Source: Desulfovibrio porci (GTDB taxonomy: Bacteria; Desulfobacterota; Desulfovibrionia; Desulfovibrionales; Desulfovibrionaceae). Taken from it: a stretch of 64,000 bases of DNA. The stretch is taken from contig NZ_VUMH01000001.1 in NCBI RefSeq assembly GCF_009696265.1, positions 186,001-250,000 on the forward strand, given 5' to 3'. The notes beneath the pieces are model-generated. The model did no database searches, was not told where the DNA came from, and saw only the letters and a list, made by a program, of their open reading frames with translations. A program made the translations under genes and the position numbers. Below, in pieces: positions 47,947 through 56,871 of this stretch; position 1 is the stretch's first letter, and each line of letters starts with the position of its first letter.

Positions 47947-49629
47947 TTATCGTGTCAGTTTGCGGAATTTGGGGCGGTGCGGCGTTTCAGCCTCCTTGCC
48001 CAGACGCTTTTTGCGGTCTTCCTCATATTCCGTGAAATTGCCTTCAAAAAAGGCCACGCTGGAATCGCCTTCAAAGGCCATGATGTGGGTGGCCACGCGG
48101 TCCAGGAACCAGCGGTCATGGCTGACGACCAGCACGCAGCCGGCGAAGTTGTCCAGCGCGTCTTCCAGGGCGCGCATGGTGTTCACGTCAATGTCGTTGG
48201 TGGGTTCGTCCAGCAGCAGGACGTTGGCCCCGGACTTGAGCATGCGGGCCAGGTGCAGGCGGTTGCGCTCCCCGCCGGAGAGCACGTCCGCCTTTTTCTG
48301 CTGATCCGCGCCGTGGAAATTGAAGCGCGTGCAATAGGCGCGCGCGTTGACCTCGCGCCCGCCGAGCCGGATGGTCTCCTGCCCGTCGCTGATCAGTTCA
48401 TAGACGGTCTTGCCGGGCGTGAGCGACTCGCGCCCCTGGTCCACGTAGGCGAACTGCACGGTGTCGCCCACGCTCAGGCTGCCGGAATCAGGTTTCTCCT
48501 GCCCCACCAGCATCTTGAACAATGTTGTTTTGCCCGCGCCGTTGGGGCCGATGATGCCCACAATGGCGCCCGCCGGGATCAGGGCGTCGGCCTTGTCCAT
48601 AAGCAGACGGTCGCCCATGCTCTTGCTCACGCCCTTGAGCTCGATGACGCTCTTGCCCAGACGCGGTCCCGGCGGAATGTAGATTTCCAGATCCGGCGCG
48701 CGCTTTTCGCTCTCATGCGAAAGCATGGCCTCATAGGCGTTGATCCTGGCCTTGCCCTTGGCGTGACGGCCCTTGGGCGACATGCGGATCCACTCCAGTT
48801 CGCGGGCCAGGGTTTTCTGGCGCTCGGCCTCGGCCTTTTCTTCGCCGGACAGACGCTTCTGCTTCTGCTCCAGCCAAGAGGAATAATTGCCCTTCCAGGG
48901 GATGCCCCGGCCACGGTCCAGCTCCAGAATCCAACCGGCCACGTTGTCCAGGAAATACCGGTCGTGAGTCACGGCAATGACCGTGCCGGGGAAGGTGCCC
49001 AGATAACTCTCCAGCCAGGCTACGGACTCGGCGTCCAGGTGGTTGGTGGGTTCGTCCAGCAGCAGAATGTCGGGATTCTGGAGCAGCAGGCGGCAGAGGG
49101 CCACACGGCGGCGTTCGCCGCCGGAAATCTTGTCCACCGGCATGTCGCCGGGGGGACAGCGCAGGGCGTCCATGGCCATTTCCAGGCGCGAGTCCAGATC
49201 CCAGACGCCCTTGGCGTCCATGAGTTCCTGCACCTCGGCCTGTTTGGCGATGAGGGCGTCCATTTCCTCCGGCTCCATGGGTTCGGCGAATCTGGCGTTG
49301 ATTTCCTCAAACTCTTTGGCGATGGCCGTAAGGTCGCTGACGCCCTCCTCCACCACTTCGCGCACCGTGCGCGTTTCATGGGCCAGGGGCTCCTGCTCCA
49401 GATAGCCGATGGTATAGCCGGGGGCCAGCACGGTCTTGCCGTCAAAGGCCTGGTCCACACCGGCCAGAATTTTCAGCAGACTGGATTTGCCCGCGCCGTT
49501 AAGGCCCAGCACGCCGATTTTGGCCCCGTAAAAATAGGAGAGGGAAATGTCTTTCAGCACTTCCTTCTGGCCGTGGCGCTTGGACACGCGGATCATGGAA
49601 TAAATAATCTTGTCCGGTTCGTTGCTCAT
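47947..49629 (-). CDS. ettA: Energy-dependent translational throttle protein EttA (ABC-F)
   Basis: A 560-residue cytosolic ABC-F protein with two ATPase domains. Each has Walker A (GLNGAGKSS, GPNGAGKTT), signature (SGGERRRVAL, SGGERNRLHLARM) and Walker B (LLLDEPTN), plus the arm and linker regions typical of EttA. It gates the first peptide bond on the ribosome according to energy state. GAGGAG precedes the ATG at 49629. The longer upstream frame is not used because it lacks a start signal. Confidence 0.93.
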   Translation of the reverse strand: MSNEPDKIIYSMIRVSKRHGQKEVLKDISLSYFYGAKIGVLGLNGAGKSSLLKILAGVDQAFDGKTVLAPGYTIGYLEQEPLAHETRTVREVVEEGVSDLTAIAKEFEEINARFAEPMEPEEMDALIAKQAEVQELMDAKGVWDLDSRLEMAMDALRCPPGDMPVDKISGGERRRVALCRLLLQNPDILLLDEPTNHLDAESVAWLESYLGTFPGTVIAVTHDRYFLDNVAGWILELDRGRGIPWKGNYSSWLEQKQKRLSGEEKAEAERQKTLARELEWIRMSPKGRHAKGKARINAYEAMLSHESEKRAPDLEIYIPPGPRLGKSVIELKGVSKSMGDRLLMDKADALIPAGAIVGIIGPNGAGKTTLFKMLVGQEKPDSGSLSVGDTVQFAYVDQGRESLTPGKTVYELISDGQETIRLGGREVNARAYCTRFNFHGADQQKKADVLSGGERNRLHLARMLKSGANVLLLDEPTNDIDVNTMRALEDALDNFAGCVLVVSHDRWFLDRVATHIMAFEGDSSVAFFEGNFTEYEEDRKKRLGKEAETPHRPKFRKLTR

Positions 49630-49708
49630 AGGCTCCTCAGAGTCTGGGGCCCCGGCGCGCGGATGAAATTGTCCCGCGCGTGTCCGTCCGGCCCGGATGT
49701 AAAAGAAG

Positions 49709-49737
49709 ATAATAGCCGGGACCAGGGCGTTTTTCAA
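49709..49737 (-). promoter_or_regulatory. Promoter for ettA
   Basis: TTGAAA and TATTAT on the minus strand with 17-nt spacing, about 80 bp upstream of the ettA start. Confidence 0.6.
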
Positions 49738-50059
49738 GTTCGCCCATTTAGCGCCCTTTCCCCGCCCGCGCTTGCCATCATCCGCGCTCTCTGCCAGTAT
49801 GCGGAACACGTTTTTGCACGTTCCCTCTTCCCCCAAGCAGCCGGAGAGCTCTTTTGCCGCGCCTCGCACACAGGCTCAGCACCGTTGTCACCCGCCTCAT
49901 GGGCGTCGTCATCATCGCCTGCTCGGCCCTGCCCCGTTTTTCACCGGCCCCGGCCATTGCCGGAGTCTTGTTCAGCGTCTGGCAGAACCTTTCCGGGGCG
50001 TTGTTGTCCAATGACTTTCACACCCGGCCGCTCAGCGCGGCGGCAAACAAGGAGCAGGC
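49738..50059. other. Intergenic region upstream of the aromatic permease gene
   Basis: A 69-codon plus-strand frame starting at TTG 49854 runs into the permease start as ATGA. Its composition and weak start make it doubtful. No riboswitch or T-box was recognised. Confidence 0.4.
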
Positions 50060-51286
50060 ATGAACAGCCGCTTCCTCTCCATTCTGGGCGGCACCATGAT
50101 TGTGGCCGGAACGGCCATCGGCGCGGGCATGCTGGCCCTGCCCATGATTTCGGCGGGCATGTGGTTTTACTGGTCCGTGGCCCTGCTGCTGATCTCCTGG
50201 TTCTGCATGTTCCGCTCCAGCCAGGCCATTCTGGAGGTCAACCTGCATTTTCAGCCGGGCGACAGCTTCCACACCCTGGTACGCGAACTGCTGGGCCCGT
50301 TCTGGAGCACGCTCAACGGCCTGGCTGTGGCCTTTGTGCTCTACACCCTGGTCTACGCCTACGTCAGCGGCGGCGGCTCCGTAGTGCAGCAGAGCCTCGC
50401 GCCTCTGTTGGGCGGCACGCCGCCCCGCCTGCTCTCCAGCCTGTTCTTCGCCCTGCTGCTCACGGCCTGCGTCTGGTGGAGTTCCAAAATGGTGGACCGC
50501 CTTTCCGTGCTGCTGATGGGCGGCATGGCCCTGTCCTTCCTGCTCTCCATCAGCGGCATGATCGGCCATATCCGCCTGGACACCCTGCTGGACGTCGAGG
50601 GCGGCGGCGGTCAGACCATCTTTGTCTGGGGCGCTGTGTCCACCTACCTGACCTCGTTCTGCTTCCATGCCTCGGTCCCGAGTCTGGTCAAGTATCTGGG
50701 CAAGGAACCCCGCACCATCAACGCCTGCCTGCGCTACGGCACCCTCATCGCCCTGGCCTGCTATCTCTCCTGGATTGTGGCGGCGGACGGCAATATCCCG
50801 CGTGAGCAGTTCAAGACCGTCATCGCCGACGGCGGCAATGTGGGCAACCTAGTGGCCGCCGCGGGCAACAGCCTGAGCGGCGTCGTTCTGCGCCTGCTGG
50901 AGGCCTTTTCCCTGCTGGCCGTAGCCACCTCCTTTCTGGGCGCGGGTCTGGGGCTTTTTGACTACATGGCCGATTTGTGCAATTTTGACGACAGCCGCCG
51001 GGGGCGCACCAAAACCCTGCTGATCACCTTCGCGCCGCCCATGCTCTGCGGCCTGATCTGGCCGGACGGTTTTCTGCCCGCCATCGGTTGGGCCGGGCTG
51101 GCGGCCTCCATCTGGTCCGTGATCGTGCCCGCCCTGCTTCTGCGGGCCGGGCGGAGGCGTTTCGCCGCGCACGGCTACGCCGCGCCGGGCGGCGCGCTTC
51201 TCATCCCCATGCTGCTGTTGTACGGCATTCTTGTGGCCGTCTGCCATACTCTCTTTGTCTTCAAACTCTTACCCATGTATCACTAA
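50060..51286 (+). CDS. Aromatic amino acid permease (TyrP/Mtr family)
   Basis: A 408-residue hydroxy/aromatic amino acid permease with about 11 helices. GGTMIVAGTAIGAGMLALPM at the N-terminus and the SVPSLVKYLGKEPRTINACLRYGTLIALACYLSW region are typical. It imports tyrosine or tryptophan with protons in E. coli relatives. AAGGAG precedes the ATG, and ridA follows by 11 bp, so the two are one operon. Confidence 0.88.
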   Translation: MNSRFLSILGGTMIVAGTAIGAGMLALPMISAGMWFYWSVALLLISWFCMFRSSQAILEVNLHFQPGDSFHTLVRELLGPFWSTLNGLAVAFVLYTLVYAYVSGGGSVVQQSLAPLLGGTPPRLLSSLFFALLLTACVWWSSKMVDRLSVLLMGGMALSFLLSISGMIGHIRLDTLLDVEGGGGQTIFVWGAVSTYLTSFCFHASVPSLVKYLGKEPRTINACLRYGTLIALACYLSWIVAADGNIPREQFKTVIADGGNVGNLVAAAGNSLSGVVLRLLEAFSLLAVATSFLGAGLGLFDYMADLCNFDDSRRGRTKTLLITFAPPMLCGLIWPDGFLPAIGWAGLAASIWSVIVPALLLRAGRRRFAAHGYAAPGGALLIPMLLLYGILVAVCHTLFVFKLLPMYH

Positions 51287-51297
51287 AGGAGAAGGTC

Positions 51298-51681
51298 ATG
51301 AAAAAGGAAGTCATCAGCACCGACAAAGCGCCCGCCGCCGTGGGCCCGTACAGCCAGGCCATCCGCGCGGCGGGGGATCTGCTCTTTCTTTCCGGCCAAG
51401 TGCCCCTTGATCCGGCCACCGGCAAGCTGGTGGAAGGCGGCATTGAGGAACAGGCCGCGCGGGCCTGCAAAAACCTGGCGGCCGTTCTGGAATCCCAGGG
51501 CCTCAGCCTGGACAACGTGGTCAAGACCACGGTTTTCATCACCGACATAAGCAATTTCCCCAAGGTCAACGAAGTCTACAAGCAATATTTCAAAGCGCCC
51601 TGCCCGGCCCGCTCCTGCGTGGAAGTCAGCGCCCTGCCGCTGGGCGTGCAGGTGGAAATCGAAGCTATCGCCGTGGCCTGA
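51298..51681 (+). CDS. ridA: RidA-family enamine/imine deaminase
   Basis: A 127-residue cytosolic enzyme that removes reactive enamine/imine intermediates made by PLP enzymes. KAPAAVGPYSQAIRAAGDLLFLSGQVPLDP, SLDNVVKTTVFITD and PARSCVEVSALPLGVQVEIEAIAV match the whole family signature, with the active-site Arg in PARSCVEV. AAAGGAG lies upstream of the ATG at 51298. It is cotranscribed with the permease. Confidence 0.95.
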   Translation: MKKEVISTDKAPAAVGPYSQAIRAAGDLLFLSGQVPLDPATGKLVEGGIEEQAARACKNLAAVLESQGLSLDNVVKTTVFITDISNFPKVNEVYKQYFKAPCPARSCVEVSALPLGVQVEIEAIAVA

Positions 51682-51706
51682 CGCCCGGAACGCTTCCGCG
51701 TTTTCC

Positions 51707-51744
51707 ACGGGCGGAAGAGCCGTCGCGCTCTTCCGCCCGTTTCA
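51707..51744 (+). terminator. Hairpin after ridA
   Basis: Perfect 14-bp stem (ACGGGCGGAAGAGC and its complement, 6-nt loop) followed by a short T-poor tail. Confidence 0.65.
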
Positions 51745-51761
51745 GGCTAGGACAGATCAGC

Positions 51762-51826
51762 ATTAAGAATGTACATTCTAAAGTTTGAAGACGCGCGCTC
51801 CGGCACTGAACAGCGCAAATACATTC
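51762..51826 (+). repeat. Dispersed repeat, copy C (truncated)
   Basis: Same orientation as copy A. It keeps the palindrome as AAGAATGTACATTCT, then AAAGTTTGAAGACG and ACAGCGCAAATACATT, and loses similarity afterwards. It lies between ridA and the metallophosphoesterase gene and its end enters the in-frame N-terminal extension of that gene. Confidence 0.7.
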
Positions 51827-51862
51827 CCCGGCATCCGCCAACATTTTTCACCGCTCCCTTTT

Positions 51863-53005
51863 ATGCTGCATTTCCTCACCACGGTTCTTTCGCTCTATGT
51901 CATCGTCCGCCTGATCCTGCCCCTGCGACTGCCGCTCTGGGTCAAGCTTGTCCTTGCCCTGCTGGTGCTGCTTTTCGCGCTGAAACTCTATTTTTTCCGT
52001 CTGGCCTTCGGCACCATGATGCCCGAGCTGCCGCGCTGGTTGATGGCCGCCACAGGGGTGCTGCACGGCTCGCTGGTCCTGCTGATCATCCTCTGCGCGC
52101 TGCGCGACGCTTTGCTGTTGGCGCTCTGGCTGGCGCGCAAATTTCTGCCTCAACTGCCGGCCCTGTCCTTTTCCAGCGGACAATGGGCCGCGGGCCTGCT
52201 GGCGCTCTCCCTGCTGCTGAGCGCGACGGCCGTCCGGCAGGCCCTGCGCGTGCCGGACGTGCACAAGTTCAATCTGGTCCTGCCCCGTCTGCCGCGGGCT
52301 CTGGACGGTCTGCGCATCGTCCAGCTTTCGGATCTGCATATCAGCCCGGCCTTTCCCCGCGACTGGGTCCGGGCCGTGGTGGACAGGGTCAACGCGCTCA
52401 AGCCGGATCTGATCGTGATCACCGGCGATCTGGCCGACGGGCCGCCCGCCCGGCGCAACGAAGACATCGCGCCTCTGGCGCACTTACGCGCGCCCCTGGG
52501 CGTGTTTTCCTGCGCGGGCAACCATGAATATTACTGGGGCTACCAGGGCTGGATGAAAAAAAGCCGCGCACAGGGCATCCATCCCCTGGAAAACGCCCAT
52601 GTGGTTCTGGAAACGCGGGGACGGCAACTGGTGCTGGCGGGCGTCACGGATCAGGCGGCCCCGGCCTTCGGCCTGCCCGGCCCCGACATCCCGCAAGCCT
52701 TGGCGGGCGCGCCCCCGGACGCCACGCGCATCATGCTGGCCCACCGCCCCCGCCTGATCGCGCAGAGCGCCGAGGAGAATGTGGACCTTCAGCTTTCCGG
52801 CCATACCCACGGCGGCCAGCTGGCCGGGGTCAACCAACTGATGGCTTTTTTCAACGACGGCTTTCTGGCCGGAAACTATCACGCGGGAGACGCTACTCTG
52901 TATGTGAGCCCCGGCAGCGGCCTGTGGGCGGGCTTTCCCCTGCGCCTGCTCGTGCCTTCGGAAATCACGGAGATCACGTTGCGCGCCCCGCGCAGCGCGC
53001 CATAA
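51863..53005 (+). CDS. Membrane-anchored metallophosphoesterase
   Basis: The 380-residue product has three or four N-terminal membrane helices (residues about 3-125) and a C-terminal phosphoesterase domain from about 150. The metal motifs are SDLHI (Asp157, His159), GDLADG, GNHEYYWG and SGHTHGGQ. The ATG at 51863 is preferred over 51785 because the first 26 codons from there come from the repeat element and are not family-like. Relatives include YkuE/UDP-2,3-diacylglucosamine-type hydrolases; the substrate is open. Confidence 0.82.
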   Translation: MLHFLTTVLSLYVIVRLILPLRLPLWVKLVLALLVLLFALKLYFFRLAFGTMMPELPRWLMAATGVLHGSLVLLIILCALRDALLLALWLARKFLPQLPALSFSSGQWAAGLLALSLLLSATAVRQALRVPDVHKFNLVLPRLPRALDGLRIVQLSDLHISPAFPRDWVRAVVDRVNALKPDLIVITGDLADGPPARRNEDIAPLAHLRAPLGVFSCAGNHEYYWGYQGWMKKSRAQGIHPLENAHVVLETRGRQLVLAGVTDQAAPAFGLPGPDIPQALAGAPPDATRIMLAHRPRLIAQSAEENVDLQLSGHTHGGQLAGVNQLMAFFNDGFLAGNYHAGDATLYVSPGSGLWAGFPLRLLVPSEITEITLRAPRSAP

Positions 53006-53135
53006 AGGAGCCGGCGGCGGTTTCCGTCCGGAATACGCTGAAAGTCTCACGCCTCCCCCTTGCCATTTTCCGGGTTTTGCAAAATAGTGAGCTATGCCCG
53101 ACTCCGGTTGAAAAAGAGGAAAAAGGTCACAGTTG

Positions 53136-53903
53136 ATGGAAAAGCAATGGTCATCAGAGCCTACGGGGCGTTTCGCCCTGAGCCTTCAAATGCGCCTGCT
53201 GCAGCAGAGCCTGGCGGCCTGGCCGCGCCGGGGCGCAAGTCTTCTGGAAATCAACTGCGGCGAAGGTCTGTTCCTGCCCCTGCTCTGGGAATGCGGTTTT
53301 GACGTGACCGGCACGGAGCGGACGCCCTGCCTGCGGGCGCAGGCGGCCATCAATGCCGCCGCCAAAGCGGAGGTGGAAGCCGCCGCCGATGATCACCTGC
53401 CTTTTGAGGACAATGAGTTTGACTGGGTTGTGCTGCATGTTACGGCCGCCGACGGCGACGCTCTCGCGGCCAGTGTGCGCGAGGCCTTGCGAGTGGCGGC
53501 ACGGGGTCTGGCCGTGACCTTCTGGAATACCGCCTCCCTGCCCGGTTTCTGCCGTCGCCTGAGCGGCCGCAAGGCCGTCTGGCCCGCTCCGGGCCACAGC
53601 TGGTGGCGCGTCTGGCGGCTGTTCAGGGGTTTCAGAACCGGCCGCCTGACCAGCCTGAGCACCCTTGCCGGGCCCATGCGCACCTGGAACAGACAATGCG
53701 CCGCCGCGCCCTGCAATACCTGGCTGCGCGGCCTGCCGCTGGGCGCATGGAGCATCATCCGTCTGGATCTGGCCCCGCTCAGACCGGTGACGCCTCTGCC
53801 CCTGCGCCTGGGACGGGGACGCTTGCGCCGTCCCGAACCGGCGCTGGAATGCGGGCAGAAAAATCTTGCCTCTCCCCTCAACAAACGGCGGAAAAGCTCA
53901 TGA
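53136..53903 (+). CDS. SAM-dependent methyltransferase
   Basis: The 255-residue product has a class I methyltransferase nucleotide pocket: LLEINCGEGLFLPLLWECG with VTGTERTPCLRAQA after it, and an acidic HLPFEDNEFDWVVLHVT block. The C-terminal half (about 150-255) is Arg/Trp-rich and unusual. The ATG at 53136 is chosen over TTG 53133. It ends in an ATGA overlap with the next gene. Substrate is unknown. Confidence 0.78.
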   Translation: MEKQWSSEPTGRFALSLQMRLLQQSLAAWPRRGASLLEINCGEGLFLPLLWECGFDVTGTERTPCLRAQAAINAAAKAEVEAAADDHLPFEDNEFDWVVLHVTAADGDALAASVREALRVAARGLAVTFWNTASLPGFCRRLSGRKAVWPAPGHSWWRVWRLFRGFRTGRLTSLSTLAGPMRTWNRQCAAAPCNTWLRGLPLGAWSIIRLDLAPLRPVTPLPLRLGRGRLRRPEPALECGQKNLASPLNKRRKSS

Positions 53904-55051
53904 AGCTGCCCCTGCTTTCCCCATTGATCGCCATGGCGCGCGCGCATCTTCTGGCCCTGACCGTGGCTCTGCTGGTGGCGGCCCTGACTGCGGGAGGCTT
54001 TTACGGCTGGCGCTATTACCAGTACCGCCAGAGCAGCGAGTACGCCTTTGTCCGCCTGACCGCGGCCCTCACGCCGCCCAAGCCGGAAGAACTGGCCCTG
54101 CTCGTGGATTTCAACACCCTCTCCGAACATCTGGCCAAGGCCGTCACAGAAGTTTTTGCCTTTTTCAAACGCGGACCGGATCAGATTCATGATCTGAAAA
54201 ACATCATCCAGACCGGCCTGCTCAAAAAATTCCTGAGCAAGGAAGAACCGCCCAAGGGCGACGCGGCCAAAGAGGATGATCCGCAAAAACTGCTGCAACA
54301 GCCGCTGATTCTGCTGCCGCCCGACTTTCTGGCCCAGCTCACCTCCAGCCTCAGCATGCGCCGGGCTGAAAACGGCACGGTCCTGATCTCCGCCAGCATC
54401 CAGCATCCGCAGCTGAAGCGCACCTTTCCCCTGATCCTCAGCATGGAGCATGGACCGGACGGCTGGGTCGTCCGCGACCTGGTCAACGCCGCTGAACTGG
54501 CCAAACAGCTTCGCGCCGCCCTGCTCGCGCGCCTGACCGCCCGCCATGATGTGCTGATCCGCAAGAACGCCGCCACCCGCAAGCGCATGAACGGCATTCT
54601 GGCCCTGCAATCCTGCACGGCCAGCGCGGGCCTGCTTTCCGACGGCAAAACCCTGGTGCTGGTGGCGCATGTGCTGGCCCGCAACACGGGTGACGTTTCC
54701 GTGAACAATCTGGACCTGGACGCCACCTTCAGCGGTCCGGACGGCACGAAACTGCTGCGCCGTTTTCTCAACACGGCCCGGCCCATCGCGCCGGGCGAGG
54801 ATTTCGAGCAGCGCTGGAGCATCGAACTGGACGGACAGAGCCCGCAGGGCCAGCGAATTCTGGCGGCAGGGCCGCTCACCTGCTCCGCCGGCTGGCGCAC
54901 CCTGGGGCTGAGCAATGCCGAAGTGCTGCATATTGTCGATGTCCCCGACATTCTGAAAGCCTGCAACAAGCCGGGGCATAATCATCCTTTGGGTTTCTGC
55001 CTCTCGCCCATCTTTCAGAACCGATTCCGGCTGTCGCTGCAAGACGAATGA
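53900..55051 (+). CDS. Membrane-anchored protein of unknown function
   Basis: The 383-residue product has one N-terminal helix (LLALTVALLVAALTAGGFYGW) and a large soluble part, probably periplasmic. The AFVRLTAALTPPKPEELALLVDF segment resembles DUF2939-type proteins in pattern, but that is recollection only. The central part is charged (KEEPPKGDAAKEDD). The ATG overlaps the methyltransferase stop (ATGA), so translation is coupled and a shared job is likely. Confidence 0.72.
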   Translation: MKLPLLSPLIAMARAHLLALTVALLVAALTAGGFYGWRYYQYRQSSEYAFVRLTAALTPPKPEELALLVDFNTLSEHLAKAVTEVFAFFKRGPDQIHDLKNIIQTGLLKKFLSKEEPPKGDAAKEDDPQKLLQQPLILLPPDFLAQLTSSLSMRRAENGTVLISASIQHPQLKRTFPLILSMEHGPDGWVVRDLVNAAELAKQLRAALLARLTARHDVLIRKNAATRKRMNGILALQSCTASAGLLSDGKTLVLVAHVLARNTGDVSVNNLDLDATFSGPDGTKLLRRFLNTARPIAPGEDFEQRWSIELDGQSPQGQRILAAGPLTCSAGWRTLGLSNAEVLHIVDVPDILKACNKPGHNHPLGFCLSPIFQNRFRLSLQDE

Positions 55052-55189
55052 GGAAGTACTTTCAGCAGGTTAGCAGCGGAGTGAAAAATATGGCTTTTCT
55101 CTCCAGGGCATCTATGCCATAGTGAAGCGGTTCGAATACGAAAGCTTCCGCCGACGCACATCCGGCGGCATTTACGCAAGGAGCCTCAC

Positions 55190-55936
55190 ATGCAGGGCCG
55201 TAGCCGTTCCATTCATCTTTCCGTGCATATCCACAAAGATCCTGCCGCCATGGCCGAACGCGCCGCCCACATCCTGGCGGCGGCCTGCGAAGAAGCCGTG
55301 GCCGAGCGCGGCGTATTCAAGATCGCCCTTTCCGGCGGGCAGACCCCCATCCCTCTTTTCAGCCTGCTGGCCGCCAGCGACTGGGCGGACCGGCTGCCCT
55401 GGGATAAAATGACCTTTTTCTGGGTGGATGAACGCTGTGTGGGGCCCGAGCACCCGGAGAGCAACTACGGTCTGGCCCGGCGCGAACTGCTGAGCCATGT
55501 GCCGGCCATGCACTTTTTCCGCATGCGCGGCGAAGCCGACCCGGTGGAGGCCGCCGTCAAGTACGAACAGCAGATCCGCAACGACTTCAATCTCGGCCCG
55601 CAGGAACTGCCGCGCTTCGACTTCATGCTGCTGGGCATGGGCGAGGACGGGCACACCGGCTCCATCTTCCCCAACTCTCCGGCCTTGGCCGAGAAAAAAC
55701 GCCTGGTCATTGACCAGTACGTGCCCGAACGCAAGGCCGACCGTCTGACCCTGACCCTGCCGGTCATCAACAACGCCCGCTGCTGCATGTTTCTGGTCAC
55801 CGGCGCGGAAAAACACGACGTGCTTTCCCGCGCCCTCAATCTTCTGGCCGAGCCCACCCTGCCCGCCCAGATGGTCCGGCCGAGCATCGGCGATCTGATC
55901 TGGGTTGTGGACGAGGCCGCCGCCACCGGCAAATAA
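55190..55936 (+). CDS. pgl: 6-phosphogluconolactonase
   Basis: The 248-residue enzyme of the oxidative pentose phosphate route. It shows LSGGQTPIPLFSLLA, FFWVDERCVGPEHPESNYGLA and LLGMGEDGHTGSIFPNSPAL, the Pgl/NagB-type phosphosugar site. CAAGGAG precedes the ATG. No zwf or gnd lies within the window. Confidence 0.93.
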   Translation: MQGRSRSIHLSVHIHKDPAAMAERAAHILAAACEEAVAERGVFKIALSGGQTPIPLFSLLAASDWADRLPWDKMTFFWVDERCVGPEHPESNYGLARRELLSHVPAMHFFRMRGEADPVEAAVKYEQQIRNDFNLGPQELPRFDFMLLGMGEDGHTGSIFPNSPALAEKKRLVIDQYVPERKADRLTLTLPVINNARCCMFLVTGAEKHDVLSRALNLLAEPTLPAQMVRPSIGDLIWVVDEAAATGK

Positions 55937-55946
55937 GCGTCTCTCC

Positions 55947-56807
55947 TCAAGGGCGCGGTTCCATTTCGCCCGTCGCGCCGCCGGTTTCGAAACCGGCGGC
56001 GTTCATTTTTTCCAGTCCCCGCAGAATGCGCGCCTTGCAGATCAGTTCCGGGCGATATTCAAAATGCATGAGGTCGTACTCGTGCCACTTGCCGCCCCAG
56101 ATGAAGCCCTGCGATTCAAAAGCCGTCACAATGGCCGGAGGATAACTTTGCTGCATGGGATGGGGCCGCAGGCGGCTCCAGCGCCAATAGGGCGCGCGCC
56201 GGGCGCTCAGGTCCAGGGCCACGCCATAGGCATGCGGGCTCAGACGTTGTTCCCCGGCCACGCGACGCCACAAAAAACCGCCGTCGGACTTGAGCAGACC
56301 GCGCAGTCCCGGCTCTTCGCGCACGGCTTCTGCCAGCAAGGGTTCCACTTTTCGCAGGGCCAGCGCCGCCGCTTTTGCCATGCGGACGGGCTGCCCCAGC
56401 AGCAGCGCCGTGTGCAGCCCCCTGCCCACTTCTCCGGCATCCGCGCCGTACAAGGCCGCCAGCAGGGCGTAGGAGCGCCGCCGCCCGGGCGCGACGCCCG
56501 ACGGAGTGGCGGGACGTTCCGGCTCCAGCGGATAAAGGTCGGCCATGCTGGTCCGCACGTCCACATTCCAGGGGTCAGCCTGAAGCTCGGCCCGCCCCCG
56601 GCTGTAAAGCACCCGGCGGCCGTCGGCCAGCACCAGCCATTGCGCGCCGTCGCCGTCACGCTCCAGGGCGCTCACGGCGGGATAGGACAGGCGCAGACAG
56701 TAGAGATTGAGCGCGTCCTCCGCCGGGGCATCCGGCACGGACGGCAAGGCATGGACCATGCCGGGCGCGCAACCCAGCAGCCAGCAAAGCAACAAAAAAC
56801 AACGCAT
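55947..56807 (-). CDS. Exported M15-family D,D-carboxypeptidase
   Basis: The 286-residue product has a signal peptide (CFLLLCWLLGCAPGMVHA). The M15 metal site is present: Ser190-x-His192...Gly195-x-Ala197...Asp199 in LSPHAYGVALDL, and His248-x-Glu250 in DLMHFEYRPE. It probably trims D-Ala-D-Ala ends of peptidoglycan in the periplasm. The ATG at 56807 has only a weak ribosome binding site. It diverges from mtaB and converges on pgl. Confidence 0.85.
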   Translation of the reverse strand: MRCFLLLCWLLGCAPGMVHALPSVPDAPAEDALNLYCLRLSYPAVSALERDGDGAQWLVLADGRRVLYSRGRAELQADPWNVDVRTSMADLYPLEPERPATPSGVAPGRRRSYALLAALYGADAGEVGRGLHTALLLGQPVRMAKAAALALRKVEPLLAEAVREEPGLRGLLKSDGGFLWRRVAGEQRLSPHAYGVALDLSARRAPYWRWSRLRPHPMQQSYPPAIVTAFESQGFIWGGKWHEYDLMHFEYRPELICKARILRGLEKMNAAGFETGGATGEMEPRP

Positions 56808-56871
56808 GTCCCAGCCTGACGCGACCCGCCCGCGCTTGTCAAGGCGGGCGCTTTTGCGTACATCAGCGGCC

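Noticed and set aside
49854..50063. 69-codon ORF whose stop overlaps the aromatic permease start
   Set aside because: TTG start without a ribosome binding site, no family features; overlap can arise by chance in GC-rich DNA.
47977..50805. 942-codon plus-strand open frame across ettA and into the aromatic permease
   Set aside because: It is antisense to ettA and out of frame with the permease, both with clear family motifs. High GC simply removes stops.
55120..55150. GGTTCGAATAC, which resembles a tRNA T-loop
   Set aside because: No acceptor, D or anticodon stems can be built around it and no CCA end is present.
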